Shown here piece after piece: positions 25,551-34,737 of a stretch of 40,189 nt of DNA. The notes under the pieces are model-generated. The model made no database searches. It saw only the letters and a list, made by a program, of their open reading frames with translations, and was not told the origin of the DNA. The stretch's first letter is position 1. The number at the start of each line of letters is the position of its first letter. The translations under genes and the position numbers were made by a program. This DNA is from Halomonas llamarensis (GTDB lineage: Bacteria; Pseudomonadota; Gammaproteobacteria; Pseudomonadales; Halomonadaceae), in assembly GCF_023555005.1 (NCBI RefSeq), contig NZ_JAMJPJ010000032.1, forward strand, positions 1 through 40,189. Direction: 5' to 3'.

Positions 25551-25824
25551 TCTCACCACCTCTTGGGTTTTTATCGAAATTATCGTCACCTCCGCGCGCA
25601 GCGGCGCCAACATCGGCTATGCGCTACTGGGACGCAAGACGTACTTATTACGGATGCACCTAGTATACCGGCATACCCAAGCGCTGGAAAATGCAACGTG
25701 TGGCTGTGGTAATGAATACGGTTGTAACAAAAATTATCCACAGAGCCCATCGCTACACTTGAAAAATTAGAGCTTAAAAATAAAGTTGGTAACCGTCCAC
25801 AGTAACTTCAAAGTATCAAGGGGG

Positions 25825-27060
25825 TTAGCGAATGACCTCAGGAAGACTGGCGGCAACGACCTCGCCTTGTGAATTGATAGCAATCAGGCGCCAGTAATAG
25901 CGCTTTTCGGTCTCAAGATGGCTTAAAAGGGATCGACTGGGCGAAGCTGAGGTACGGTTTCCGGTGACGACCTGGCCGGTGATCGGCGCCGGGTTCAAAA
26001 TGACCGGCTGGCGCTCACCACTTCGCGAACCCTGCAAAGGGATGGACTCCTTTTCTGTGGTTTCAGGCCAGCGATCGTAGAATTCCAGTTGGTAGACATA
26101 CGTCTCCGCTACCGGTTGCCAGCGAAAGCGGGTTTTCAGGCTCAAGGGATTTGTCGATTCCGGCGGTAGGGTGTTGATAGCGGGGACCCAGGCCCGGGGC
26201 AGGGCCCCTTCGCTGACGCGGTAGCCGAGCGTGGGTAATTCCTCAATCACGGTGGGGGGCAGAAAGCGCAGCCGGACCCGATGAATGCCCGCTGTCTCGC
26301 TGGGCAGGGGCGGGGAAGTAAGGGTCAGTTCACGACCAGCGCCAAGATACTGACGAACCTGAGACAGGGGCACGTACAGGGGCTGTCCGCGGGTACTGGC
26401 GGGCGTCGCCACCTCCCAGATCGCATTGATGAGCCCTGCACCCTGATAGTTGATTTGGGCCGTCGCCTGCAGCCGCTCATCTGGACGCAGAGTTTCGGTT
26501 AGGGTGCCACGATCAAAGTAGAGGCTGACACGCTGGATATTCACCCCGCTGACAGAAGGTTCGGTTCCTTCAGCGATCGAACCACCGCGGCCGGGAACAC
26601 CCTGCTGGAGCGTGATCACTTGTACCCCGGTCATTGGCTCCGATTCCTCCAGGCTGAACTGGCGGACATAGAACACCTGCCGCTCGCCCAGGCGGGCCGC
26701 CTGTTGGCTGACGGAAGCTGGCACGCGTAACGACTCGGTCACTCGGAACTCGATGGCACGATCATCCCTTGCAGGGCTGAGTGGTTGCATCAGCGGGGTC
26801 GGAGAACTGCCAAGGCGCTGCCCGCTGAAGGGGTTGCCCAACACGAAGACTCCCTGACGAGAAGTCAGGGTCTGCGACAGCTCGGGGTGGATGCGTGCCT
26901 GTCCGCGCCAGGTTAGGTTGACACGGCTATCGACTCCCGCCATGGCGCTTGGATTACTGGTACAGGCAAGGCGAGTATCACATAGAGCAATGATCTGTGC
27001 TTGAACGATGCTTGGCATCAACAGCAGCAGGCAAACAAGACAAAAGCGAAGGCGTTTCAT
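25825..27060 (-). CDS. exported protein of unknown function with a C-terminal Fn3-like region
   Basis: 411 residues, with signal peptide MKRLRFCLVCLLLLMPSIVQ and cleavage after QA. The start codon overlaps the stop of the gene before it (ATGA), so the two are translationally coupled. Two cysteines close to the mature N-terminus (ALCDTRLACTS) could form a disulfide. The body is predicted to be mostly beta. The C-terminal quarter has the pattern TRFRWQPVAETYVYQLEFYD ... YYWRLIAINSQGEVV, resembling the Fn3-type repeats seen in FecR-like and surface proteins. I do not recognise the family. As last gene of an operon with a barrel protein and two small secreted products, it may be a periplasmic or surface partner of the barrel. 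Confidence 0.8.
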   Translation of the reverse strand: MKRLRFCLVCLLLLMPSIVQAQIIALCDTRLACTSNPSAMAGVDSRVNLTWRGQARIHPELSQTLTSRQGVFVLGNPFSGQRLGSSPTPLMQPLSPARDDRAIEFRVTESLRVPASVSQQAARLGERQVFYVRQFSLEESEPMTGVQVITLQQGVPGRGGSIAEGTEPSVSGVNIQRVSLYFDRGTLTETLRPDERLQATAQINYQGAGLINAIWEVATPASTRGQPLYVPLSQVRQYLGAGRELTLTSPPLPSETAGIHRVRLRFLPPTVIEELPTLGYRVSEGALPRAWVPAINTLPPESTNPLSLKTRFRWQPVAETYVYQLEFYDRWPETTEKESIPLQGSRSGERQPVILNPAPITGQVVTGNRTSASPSRSLLSHLETEKRYYWRLIAINSQGEVVAASLPEVIR

Positions 27061-29087
27061 TGCATGCCCCCCGGATAGGCTGTCGGGAGCGTGGTTCGCA
27101 ACACAAGCCAGACCTGGTTCTCGTTAAAGGGATCCTGACCGTAGAGCCGATCTCTCAGGGTATTGCCACTGTAACTCAGCGACAGATCCAGTCCGGCACG
27201 ATCGTTTCTTGGCTTGCGGATACGCCAATCCAGCTGGCTGCTTACGTAGAGGGACTCATCACGCTGTGGAAAGAAGGGGTCGTCCTCCGCATTGTTCTGG
27301 TTGAGGCTCAAGTTGAGCGTTGCCGAAAGCCTGTCGGGAATGAGCTGGGCATTGCCGCCCAACGAGAAAATCTGCTGATCGATACGCTCTCCACCGTCAC
27401 GGTAGCGTGTCTGGCTGGCCTGCCAGCCAAGCGTGAGGCCATAGTTCTCGAGCATATTCAGGCCAAGCTGCCAACCCAAGTTGTGGGTGTCAGTATCTGG
27501 CTGCCAGTTGCTGTAATCGTTAAAGCGTTGCGTGCCAAGCTCGACGGACCAGTACCAGTCATCCTGCTGGAAGGCGGCGCTGGCCTGGATGCCTTCGACT
27601 CTCGTGTCGTTGGGGAGGTATCCTGTTGGAGTGCGAATGTCCTGACGGTCGACGCGGTCCATTGATAGGGAGATGCTGGGCTTTCCCAGAATATCGAGTA
27701 TGCTACCGGAATCGGGCGTCTCATAGTTGTCATAGCCCAGCTGCATGTTCCAGCGACGCGTTTCGGTAGTGGCATAAGCAGCGAAGTTATCCAGATTATC
27801 TTCCTCCAAGGTATAGCTGGTGTCCCAATACCACTTATCGCGATTGGCCGACGCGTAAATCCGACGCATTTCGAGGTCAGAGGGAAGGTTGCTGTGCGCC
27901 AGGCTGCGATAAAAAGTACCGACCTTCTGAGCTTCGGCGCCGATTTGCCAATCGAGCGGTGTTTCCCAGTCGGTGGGCTCCGGGTCCAGCGCCATAAGGG
28001 CGGACCAGGCGGTGTCGGTGACGGCATCGAAGCCGAAGTCTCTTCCGTCAAAATCGTAGCGGCTGGTTGCATGTTCCCAGCACATCCTCAGCCTACGCTC
28101 CAGGAAAAACCCATCGATGACGGCATTCCAGGCGTGGCCGTCGTTGACCCGTGTCGTAGGCGTCGAACTCCAGCTGCCGGCGTCGGGCTCGCTGATGCCA
28201 CCGGTGAGATAGCTGAAAGATAGCTCGATTTCGCTGTCATCTCCGAGCTGCCATCGACTCTCCCAGCGCCCCCCCACGATGCGGTTGTCAGGATCACTGA
28301 GTCCCAGGCCTCCGTCGATCGTCAGTTCGCGGTTTCCGCTCATGCCAAAAAGCTGGAAGGTACTCTCGAAGGTCTCCAGTGCCAGCTCACCGTGAAGACC
28401 TCGCTGTTGGTAGCCGTCCATGATCAGGCTCTCCCTGCCCATACTCTGGTCTCCTGCGGCAATCCGCATGCGTTCGGTTTCCGCGAGAAGGGAAAACTGA
28501 GGCATGTCCAATCGTTCTCCGGTAATACCTTGCTCAGGACGATTGGCATAAGCTAGTTCGCCTGTGGCTTCGAGGTGAATCTGGTCGGCGTGCAGTTCGG
28601 CGAACCATTGGCTGAATCCATCAGCGTTGTAATCGTTAGGACCCGACATGTTGTGCTCGGCGAGACGCTGATTGATCGTTAATTCACTGTTGCTCTCGAC
28701 GCTAATGCGCTTGAAGAGGGCGTTTTGGCGGACCTCAAAGATCCAATGACCGAGTTCCTCGGCCGAACCGTCGTCGCCATAATACATCAGACGTAGTTCA
28801 TGCTCGCCGGTGGACAAAGGGCGTATCGGTCGATAGCGAAGCTTCGCGGACTCCCAGACCACCACCTCAGTGACATCGATATTATCAAGTTCCAGGCGAA
28901 TCAACGGTCGCGATTCCGGCGCAACGACCTGGGAAACACTCAGTACCAGGGCATCGTCAGGGCGATAGAAGTCCCCAATACCGGTTGTCTCCAGCGTGGT
29001 CGACCACTGTGAAGGCTGAAATGAAGCAAACGACATTAAGGGTGGCAGCAACAGGAGTGGTGCCACCAGGGAACGAGCTAGGTTCAT
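27057..29087 (-). CDS. predicted outer-membrane beta-barrel protein with N-terminal Ig-like domain
   Basis: 676 residues from the ATG at 29087, which gives a clear signal peptide (MNLARSLVAPLLLLPPLMSF) after a non-conserved lead. Residues about 25-130 look like an Ig-like domain (YRPIRPLSTGEHELRLMYYG). From about 180 on there are many amphipathic strands with alternating aromatic and polar residues (for example WYWDTSYTLEED, WNMQLGYDNYE, WYWSVELGTQRF, LGWQLGLNM). The count and length suit a large barrel of perhaps 20 or more strands. No TonB plug, POTRA domain or usher signature was seen. It is the third gene of a four-gene operon and is coupled to the next gene. It could be an export pore or anchor for the small secreted products; this is inference. 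Confidence 0.8.
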   Translation of the reverse strand: MNLARSLVAPLLLLPPLMSFASFQPSQWSTTLETTGIGDFYRPDDALVLSVSQVVAPESRPLIRLELDNIDVTEVVVWESAKLRYRPIRPLSTGEHELRLMYYGDDGSAEELGHWIFEVRQNALFKRISVESNSELTINQRLAEHNMSGPNDYNADGFSQWFAELHADQIHLEATGELAYANRPEQGITGERLDMPQFSLLAETERMRIAAGDQSMGRESLIMDGYQQRGLHGELALETFESTFQLFGMSGNRELTIDGGLGLSDPDNRIVGGRWESRWQLGDDSEIELSFSYLTGGISEPDAGSWSSTPTTRVNDGHAWNAVIDGFFLERRLRMCWEHATSRYDFDGRDFGFDAVTDTAWSALMALDPEPTDWETPLDWQIGAEAQKVGTFYRSLAHSNLPSDLEMRRIYASANRDKWYWDTSYTLEEDNLDNFAAYATTETRRWNMQLGYDNYETPDSGSILDILGKPSISLSMDRVDRQDIRTPTGYLPNDTRVEGIQASAAFQQDDWYWSVELGTQRFNDYSNWQPDTDTHNLGWQLGLNMLENYGLTLGWQASQTRYRDGGERIDQQIFSLGGNAQLIPDRLSATLNLSLNQNNAEDDPFFPQRDESLYVSSQLDWRIRKPRNDRAGLDLSLSYSGNTLRDRLYGQDPFNENQVWLVLRTTLPTAYPGGMQ

Positions 29088-29168
29088 GGAAGGTACCGCC
29101 CGTTTGTTGGTTATTGTTGAGCTTCTTGTCACCACTGAAGACCTTATTGATCACCAGCTGAAGGCGGC

Positions 29169-29291
29169 TCAGTAACGCTGGGATCCCATCTGGTGGATTT
29201 CGTAAGCCGAGGCGTTGGTACCGATCAACGCCATGGTGATCATGACGGCCACAATGACCATCAAGCGTGATCCGCGAAAGGAACATTTCAT
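29169..29291 (-). CDS. 40-residue exported peptide precursor
   Basis: A short open frame with a good ribosome site (AGGAAA before the ATG at 29291-29289). The product starts MKCSFRGSRLMVIVAVMITM, a signal peptide, and continues ALIGTNASA, a textbook cleavage site. It leaves an 11-residue mature peptide, YEIHQMGSQRY. The N-terminal layout (MK, basic residue, hydrophobic run, ASA then Tyr) resembles the larger protein encoded just upstream (MKHFF...SSASAYTVYKLEDGLY). It may therefore be a truncated paralogue or a processed small peptide. It lies 81 bp before the barrel gene start on the same strand. It is easily missed by gene callers because of its size. Confidence 0.6.
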   Translation of the reverse strand: MKCSFRGSRLMVIVAVMITMALIGTNASAYEIHQMGSQRY

Positions 29292-29371
29292 GAGGGTTTC
29301 CTGGGGGTTCGTGACAAGTCGAGGATCAGTGACCATGTGCTTGCGGCTGCATGGCCACCGATCCGCTGCGA

Positions 29372-29803
29372 TCAGTCGCTACGTCTTTCCATCTTTTGGA
29401 TGGACGCCTTGCCAGCTCCGCCACCCTCTCTTTTGAACGCTCGCATCAGCTTGGGACTGGCCTTGTCGACACACTTAACAGCATTTCGCTGGACTTTTTC
29501 GCCACGGCCCCGCTGGCAGCTTTCCACGCTGCGTGCCAGCTGACGATCGGCAGGAAGCACGTCGATACCTCCCCCTCCACCGACGACTCCTCCATGGCCT
29601 TCGCAGAGAGCTTCGCCGACGATGCCGATGCCCCCGGGACCACCTGAATAGGAGTTGATGGTTCCGTCCTGGCAGATGATGGCGTAGAGACCATCTTCCA
29701 GCTTATAGACGGTGTAGGCCGATGCACTAGATATCATCAGTGACGTTATGACCAGAGTGATCGCTGCAGTGGCGAAACGAGTTTGTACAAAAAAATGTTT
29801 CAT
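29372..29803 (-). CDS. small secreted glycine-rich protein
   Basis: 143 residues, with GGAGC upstream of the ATG at 29803. Signal peptide MKHFFVQTRFATAAITLVIT with cleavage after SSASA. The mature part begins YTVYKLEDGLYAIICQDGTI, then a glycine-rich stretch with GGPGGIGIVGEALCEGHGG and VVGGGGGID, and ends in a basic segment with four more positive clusters and KCVDKASPKLMRAFKR. Four cysteines (ICQ, LCE, SCQ, KCV) could form two disulfides. I know no family. It is the first gene of the minus-strand operon and has a long AT-rich promoter region before it. It is a candidate surface polymer subunit, matrix protein or bacteriocin-like product; there is no proof. Confidence 0.75.
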   Translation of the reverse strand: MKHFFVQTRFATAAITLVITSLMISSASAYTVYKLEDGLYAIICQDGTINSYSGGPGGIGIVGEALCEGHGGVVGGGGGIDVLPADRQLARSVESCQRGRGEKVQRNAVKCVDKASPKLMRAFKREGGGAGKASIQKMERRSD

Positions 29804-30322
29804 GATGAGCTCCAGAGGTTGGTATTGGGGTAGGTCCCAGAGGGTCTAAAACCGTTAGAGACAATCTAGGCGTTTCAGATTGTTACAATTAAGTAATTTT
29901 TTATATTGTTATGCGACTATCTATCCATGATTGTTACACACTATTTTATTCTAGTAGAAAATAACGTAGACCACTTTTTTTTCACTTCGATTCCGGTGGT
30001 GCGTGCAAGACGAAACAGGAGTAAGACTTCTAAGTAGCTAATGAGGTAACAGACGAAACGGCATATTACTTGCTGAGCGACGCCCCATCGCCAATCCACA
30101 TGATTAAGGAAACCGTGCGGGATGCGTTGAAGATACGCTAGCCGCGCAAGATTAACGCCGATCGCTTCTGCTTGCCCTTAGACGCTACGGGAACCTAACG
30201 GCGAGACTGTGCCGAAACGCGCCTTTGGCTGGCATAAAACCACAACCTTTTGTATCGTTATGTCGGCATCGACTTAAAATGATGTGGCCCGCACCTTATC
30301 GCTAGGAATAACATAACTTTGC
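29804..30322. other. 519-bp intergenic region with divergent promoters and coding debris
   Basis: The left third (about 29860-29990) is very AT-rich, with repeated ATTGTTACA-type words (29880-29888, 29931-29939), and probably holds the promoter of the minus-strand operon. Around 30046-30141 a plus-strand frame reads VTDETAYYLLSDAPSP and further to a TAG; it resembles a stretch of transposase sequence (ISAs1 type has ETxYYLSS) but is too short to assign. The remainder up to the cyclase gene shows no gene. Confidence 0.5.
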
Positions 30323-32083
30323 ATGGTCTATTCATACGCTTTTCGCCGCCACCTTTATGGTTCGCAGGCACCGCCGTGGGCAATTCGTCACCATGTGCTG
30401 ATTGACCTTTCATGCCTGGCGATCGTCGTTGCCGTGCTGTTCTTCAGCCCTGCCGCGTTCGCCAACCAGCCGGTCAGCCACCTTCAATTAATGGATTATC
30501 ACGGCGCATTGCCACCCACCGGTGACAATGCGCTTGAAAGCGTCTCGGCCACACCGCTACCCGACCAGCAAAACATAAATCTGGGGATCAACATTGAGCC
30601 TGTTTGGCTGCAATTTAAGGTAGAAGCCGGAGACCCGCCCATCGTCCAGCTCAACAACCCACTCATCCATCAGATCGCGTTACATCGCTACTTGCCAGAA
30701 ACATCGACATTTTCAGCTCCGATCCAACGGGTTGCATTCACTCCTTTACTTGGCGACGAGCTGGGCCGCTGGCGGCCGGTATTTGAGCTTACCGAACCAG
30801 GCACTTACTGGCTAAAACTGTCGTCGCCCCAGGCGCTGCGTTTTCAGCTTTCTCAAACGACATTGCCCCAGGTAAACAGTGATTGGCGCGGTTTTTTACT
30901 GGGCCAGGGGTTATACCTGGGTATGTTGCTCGGCCTGTTGGTCTATAACGGTGTACTTCTGCGGTTTTTGAAAAACAGCAACTATTTTTGGTACCTGGGG
31001 TTTGTCGGCAGCTCGGCGGTTTATTTTTTCTTGCAAAAAGGCCTGATGTTCGAGCTGGTACCTGCATTCCCAAAACTGGTCAACGAAGCCTTGTTATTTA
31101 CAGCCCTGTCGATCGGCATTATTTCAGCACTCTCTTTCTGCCGAACTTTCTTGATGCTACCCGAGCAAGATCGCCTGATGGACCGACTGTTCATGGTTTT
31201 CATCGTTTTTGGGTTAGTCTGCCTGGTCGGCACATGGTGGTTGCCAGGCCATGTTAGCGTGAAGATGTTTTCAGTGCTGGGCCTGGGGACAATGACGCTC
31301 TTTTGCCTTGCTTCCTGGCGGGCACTGCAGCGACGTTTTCGACCCGCCCGCTGGTTGTTGATGGGATGGTCTGCATTGATCGTCGGTTGTCTGGTCTTTA
31401 TTTTATCGATATACGGCGTTTTGCCCCACAACTTGGTCACGTATTACGGGTTTCAGTTTGGCTCGGCGCTAGAGTCACTGCTGCTTTCTGTGGCGCTGGC
31501 TGATCGCATCAACCTGTTACGCCGGGAGCGTGAAACCCTGGTGAAAGAAAAACTACGCTTTGCGACAATGAGCGTAACGGATGGTTTGACTGGGTTGTAC
31601 AACCGACGCTACTTGAACCGTCATTTGGATGAGAGTGTGCAGCAGGCCCGCCTCCAACATCAGCCACTTAGCCTGGTAATGCTGGATATCGACCACTTTA
31701 AGGTGTTCAATGACCGTTGGGGGCATTTGTTGGGCGATAAAGCGCTTCAGCATTTTGCCGACATCCTGGTGGAGGCGGTTTGCGAAGAAGATGCGGTGTG
31801 TCGCTTTGGGGGTGAGGAATTCACCATTGTGTTGCGCCACCAGCCTGTTCAGCAAGCGCTGGATGTTGCCGAGCGTATTCGGACAATGCTGAGAACAACG
31901 CCATTAATGACCGATGCAAATCAGGCAATTCCGCTCACTTGCACCATCGGAGTTGTTCAATATCAGGTACCTGAATCAGCCAAGGCGTTTATAGCACGCG
32001 CCGACTCAGCGTTGTATCAAGGTAAAGAAGGCGGCCGTGACCGCGTAATGAGTGACTTAATGACGCATCAGGGTTCAACATAA
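30323..32083 (+). CDS. membrane diguanylate cyclase, 7TM-DISM plus GGDEF
   Basis: 586 residues. After an N-terminal hydrophobic segment (28-47) comes a periplasmic beta-rich sensor domain (about 50-185) of the 7TMR-DISM extracellular type (VWLQFKVE, GTYWLKLSSP). Seven membrane helices follow (190-395) and a short coiled coil (LLRRERETLVKEKLRFA). The GGDEF domain spans 415-580, with DGLTGLYNRRY, DIDHFKVFND and an intact active site RFGGEEF (GGEEF at 496-500). The product-inhibition I-site RxxD is not kept: the aligned residues read CEED. It should make c-di-GMP from two GTP. Its stop overlaps the lapG start (TAATG), so it is translated with the LapG/LapD switch and may feed LapD locally. Confidence 0.92.
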   Translation: MVYSYAFRRHLYGSQAPPWAIRHHVLIDLSCLAIVVAVLFFSPAAFANQPVSHLQLMDYHGALPPTGDNALESVSATPLPDQQNINLGINIEPVWLQFKVEAGDPPIVQLNNPLIHQIALHRYLPETSTFSAPIQRVAFTPLLGDELGRWRPVFELTEPGTYWLKLSSPQALRFQLSQTTLPQVNSDWRGFLLGQGLYLGMLLGLLVYNGVLLRFLKNSNYFWYLGFVGSSAVYFFLQKGLMFELVPAFPKLVNEALLFTALSIGIISALSFCRTFLMLPEQDRLMDRLFMVFIVFGLVCLVGTWWLPGHVSVKMFSVLGLGTMTLFCLASWRALQRRFRPARWLLMGWSALIVGCLVFILSIYGVLPHNLVTYYGFQFGSALESLLLSVALADRINLLRRERETLVKEKLRFATMSVTDGLTGLYNRRYLNRHLDESVQQARLQHQPLSLVMLDIDHFKVFNDRWGHLLGDKALQHFADILVEAVCEEDAVCRFGGEEFTIVLRHQPVQQALDVAERIRTMLRTTPLMTDANQAIPLTCTIGVVQYQVPESAKAFIARADSALYQGKEGGRDRVMSDLMTHQGST

Positions 32084-32754
32084 TGATCACGCGGCGGCAG
32101 CTACTCTCGGGCTTTGGCGCAGGATTGGTGTGTCTGATGATTGGCGCCCCTTCAACGGCCTCGGCGCTTAACCCGGAGCGGATCCGCCAGAAGATGCAGC
32201 AGGCGCACGGCACCTCTGGCGTGTCGCTGATTGATGACTGGCTGACCATGATTGAGCGGCTACGAGGCGCAAGGCTTGGCGACCAGATGCGCGAAGTGAA
32301 TGACTTCTTCAACCGCAAGGTACTCTGGCGGGATGACATTTCCATCTGGGGCCAGGAAGATTACTGGGCCACTCCGCTGGAAATGCTAGGCAGGCGCGAA
32401 GGCGACTGCGAAGATTACTCGATTGCCAAGTACATCACGCTCAAGGAACTGGGCGTGCCAGGCAACAAACTGCGCATGATTTATGTACGGGCGCGGATTG
32501 GCCGCTCGCAGCGTACCCAGGCCCACATGGTCCTGGGGTATTATCAAACGCCTGTCTCCGAGCCATTACTGCTGGATAACATCATTCCCTCAATTCGACC
32601 GGCCTCGGAGCGAAACGATCTGGACCCTGTATTCAGTTTCAACAGCAGCGGCTTATGGGCCGGAGGCTCGCAAGAGTCACGGGCTGACCCCTTAGCACGG
32701 CTGTCACGCTGGCAAAACGTGATTAACCGCATGCGCGATCAAGGATTTATATAA
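32083..32754 (+). CDS. lapG: LapG-type periplasmic cysteine protease
   Basis: 223 residues, start overlapping the cyclase stop. The N-terminal signal has a twin-arginine-like RR (MITRRQLLSGFGAGLVCLMI), with cleavage after ASA. The transglutaminase-like fold (BTLCP family) has catalytic residues C109 in REGDCEDYSIAKY, H148 in AHMVLGYY and D165 in LLLDNI. Acidic and Trp-rich segments typical for calcium binding are present (DDISIWGQEDYWATPLEML). In Pseudomonas, LapG cuts the N-terminal anchor off the adhesin LapA when c-di-GMP is low, releasing the biofilm; LapD holds it when c-di-GMP is high. The adhesin gene is encoded convergently within 2.5 kb, which supports the role. Confidence 0.93.
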   Translation: MITRRQLLSGFGAGLVCLMIGAPSTASALNPERIRQKMQQAHGTSGVSLIDDWLTMIERLRGARLGDQMREVNDFFNRKVLWRDDISIWGQEDYWATPLEMLGRREGDCEDYSIAKYITLKELGVPGNKLRMIYVRARIGRSQRTQAHMVLGYYQTPVSEPLLLDNIIPSIRPASERNDLDPVFSFNSSGLWAGGSQESRADPLARLSRWQNVINRMRDQGFI

Positions 32755-32765
32755 GAGGATAGGAT

Positions 32766-34667
32766 ATGTCTCTCATCAAGCAGCTTTGGCTGACGGTCAT
32801 CCTGATACTGCTGTTGGCGTTTGTCGGCAGTCTGGCGGTAAGCGTGTCGTCCACGCGTCATTACGTTGAGCAGGAAGTACAAATCAAGAATGCCGACAAC
32901 GCCAATGCCTTGGCGCTTTCCATGACGCAGATGGAAAAAGATGACGTCAGCATTGAGCTGCTGGTAGCCGCACAGTTTGATACCGGGCATTACCGTTTGA
33001 TTGAACTGCGCTCACCGGAAGGCGAGGTGATGCAGCGCCGTGAAGCAGGGCCAATAGACGATGGTGTGCCTGACTGGTTTGTTGACATGGTGCGCCTAGA
33101 TGTTTCCCCGGGGCAGGCAGTGGTGCAGGACGGCTGGAACCAGTACGGCACTTTAACGTTGGCGAGCCAGCACGACTATGCTTACCGTTCGCTGTGGCAA
33201 AGCACGCTTAAAATGGCCGCCTGGTTTGCCCTCGTGGCGGTTATCAGCCTGTTATTGGCGTGGTGGATTGTGCGCACTATTCGCCGGCCGCTGCTTGAAG
33301 TGGTTAGCCAGGCTCGCAGCATCAGCGTGCGCCGCTTTACCACCTCTTCAGAGCCGCGCACGCTAGAGCTTCGCGAAGTCGTGCAGGCGATGAACACGCT
33401 CTCTGGAGCGGTTCACACCATGCTCAGCGAAGAAACCGGCAAACTCGACCAGCTGCGCCGCCGCTTGCAGGAAGATGCCACCACCGGGGCCTCGAACCGC
33501 ACCACCCTGCTGGAACACCTGCAGAACAGCCTGGATAGTGATTCCCAGCGTGCCAGCGGTGTCTTGATCATGGTGCGGCTGGATGACCTGCCCGAGGTCA
33601 ACGAACGCCTCGGCCGCCAGGCCACCGACGATGCATTGCGGGCACTGGTGAACCATCTGGCGCAATTGGCCAATGAGCTGGGCGGCGGTGAAGTGGGCCG
33701 CTTGAACGGCAGTGACTTTTTGCTGGTGGTGCACGGCGCTCAGGATATCGAGCACGTCAGCGAAAGCCTGAAGCACCAGTTAACGCTACTACGCGACGCC
33801 GTAGGCGAACCGCTACGGCTACCCGCCGCGCTGACTGAATACACCCACGGTGATACACCCTCTCAACGGCTTGCGGCGCTCGATGGCGCACTCGCCGATG
33901 CCGAGGGCCGTGGCGATATGGCGTTGGTGGTGGCCTCTGGCGAGGCGCGCTTACCGCTTTATACCACCCATGAGGCGTGGCGCTCGGCGCTGATCCTGGC
34001 GATGGACGCTGGCGTGGCGCTGGCCCGCTTCCCGGTGGTTAATGCCCGCCAGGACGTGGTGCATTACGAAGCACCTTCGCGCCTAGAGCTTGAAGGTGAA
34101 TGGCGCAGTGCCGGTTTGTTCATGCCCTGGGTGGCACGCCTGCAGTTGGAAGACAAACTGGACCTGGCCGTTGTCGAGCGTGCCCTGGCAATGATCGACA
34201 GCGACCAGCTACCGCTGGGCATCAACCTTTCCGGCCGCGCGGTGGGTGACATGGCGTTTATCAAGGCGCTGCGCCAACGGCTTGAGCGCGCGCCCGACGC
34301 GGCCCGCAAGCTGTGGATTGAGTTACCCGAAAATACCGCGCTGCACGACCTGGCAAGCTTCCGGTTATTGTGCCGCGAGCTACAGCACACCGGTGTGCGG
34401 ATTGGTCTGGAACACGTGGGCAGCGAATTTACCCGCCTTGCCGACCTTCACGACCTGGGGCTTGCGTTCCTCAAGTTCGACGCCAGCCTGGTCAGCGGCG
34501 TTGACCAGGCGTTTGACCAGCAAACCATACTGCGCGGCATGGCCACATTGGCCCACTCGCTGGGCATTCTGGCGATTGCCGAAGGCGTTAAACGCTCTGA
34601 AGAAGCCTATACCCTGTTTGACCTGGGGCTTGATGCTGTAACGGGCCCTGGCGTTAAAGCGGGGTAA
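32766..34667 (+). CDS. lapD: LapD-type c-di-GMP receptor
   Basis: 633 residues, 11 bp after lapG. Two membrane helices (about 8-28 and 150-172) flank a periplasmic domain that in LapD binds LapG. A HAMP-like segment (172-225) follows. The GGDEF domain (about 240-390) is degenerate, with RLNGSDF at the active site. The EAL domain (400-630) is also degenerate: the EAL motif reads YEAPSRLE, and metal-binding residues are not kept (for example LGINLSGRAV). So it should bind rather than make or break c-di-GMP, as LapD does for inside-out control of LapG. Order cyclase-lapG-lapD in one operon fits a self-contained attachment switch. The C-terminus ends in the family's DAVTGPGVK-like segment. Confidence 0.92.
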   Translation: MSLIKQLWLTVILILLLAFVGSLAVSVSSTRHYVEQEVQIKNADNANALALSMTQMEKDDVSIELLVAAQFDTGHYRLIELRSPEGEVMQRREAGPIDDGVPDWFVDMVRLDVSPGQAVVQDGWNQYGTLTLASQHDYAYRSLWQSTLKMAAWFALVAVISLLLAWWIVRTIRRPLLEVVSQARSISVRRFTTSSEPRTLELREVVQAMNTLSGAVHTMLSEETGKLDQLRRRLQEDATTGASNRTTLLEHLQNSLDSDSQRASGVLIMVRLDDLPEVNERLGRQATDDALRALVNHLAQLANELGGGEVGRLNGSDFLLVVHGAQDIEHVSESLKHQLTLLRDAVGEPLRLPAALTEYTHGDTPSQRLAALDGALADAEGRGDMALVVASGEARLPLYTTHEAWRSALILAMDAGVALARFPVVNARQDVVHYEAPSRLELEGEWRSAGLFMPWVARLQLEDKLDLAVVERALAMIDSDQLPLGINLSGRAVGDMAFIKALRQRLERAPDAARKLWIELPENTALHDLASFRLLCRELQHTGVRIGLEHVGSEFTRLADLHDLGLAFLKFDASLVSGVDQAFDQQTILRGMATLAHSLGILAIAEGVKRSEEAYTLFDLGLDAVTGPGVKAG

Positions 34668-34692
34668 GCTGGAAGATGACAGCTTAAAGATA

Positions 34693-34720
34693 AATCAGCG
34701 GCAAGGATGCGCCGCTGATT
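34693..34720. terminator. hairpin between lapD and a convergent gene
   Basis: AATCAGCGGC (34693-34702) pairs perfectly with GCCGCTGATT (34711-34720) across an 8-base loop. It lies between convergent genes and is probably a bidirectional terminator, though no T-tract follows. Confidence 0.6.
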
Positions 34721-34737
34721 AACGTCACGACTGAAGG

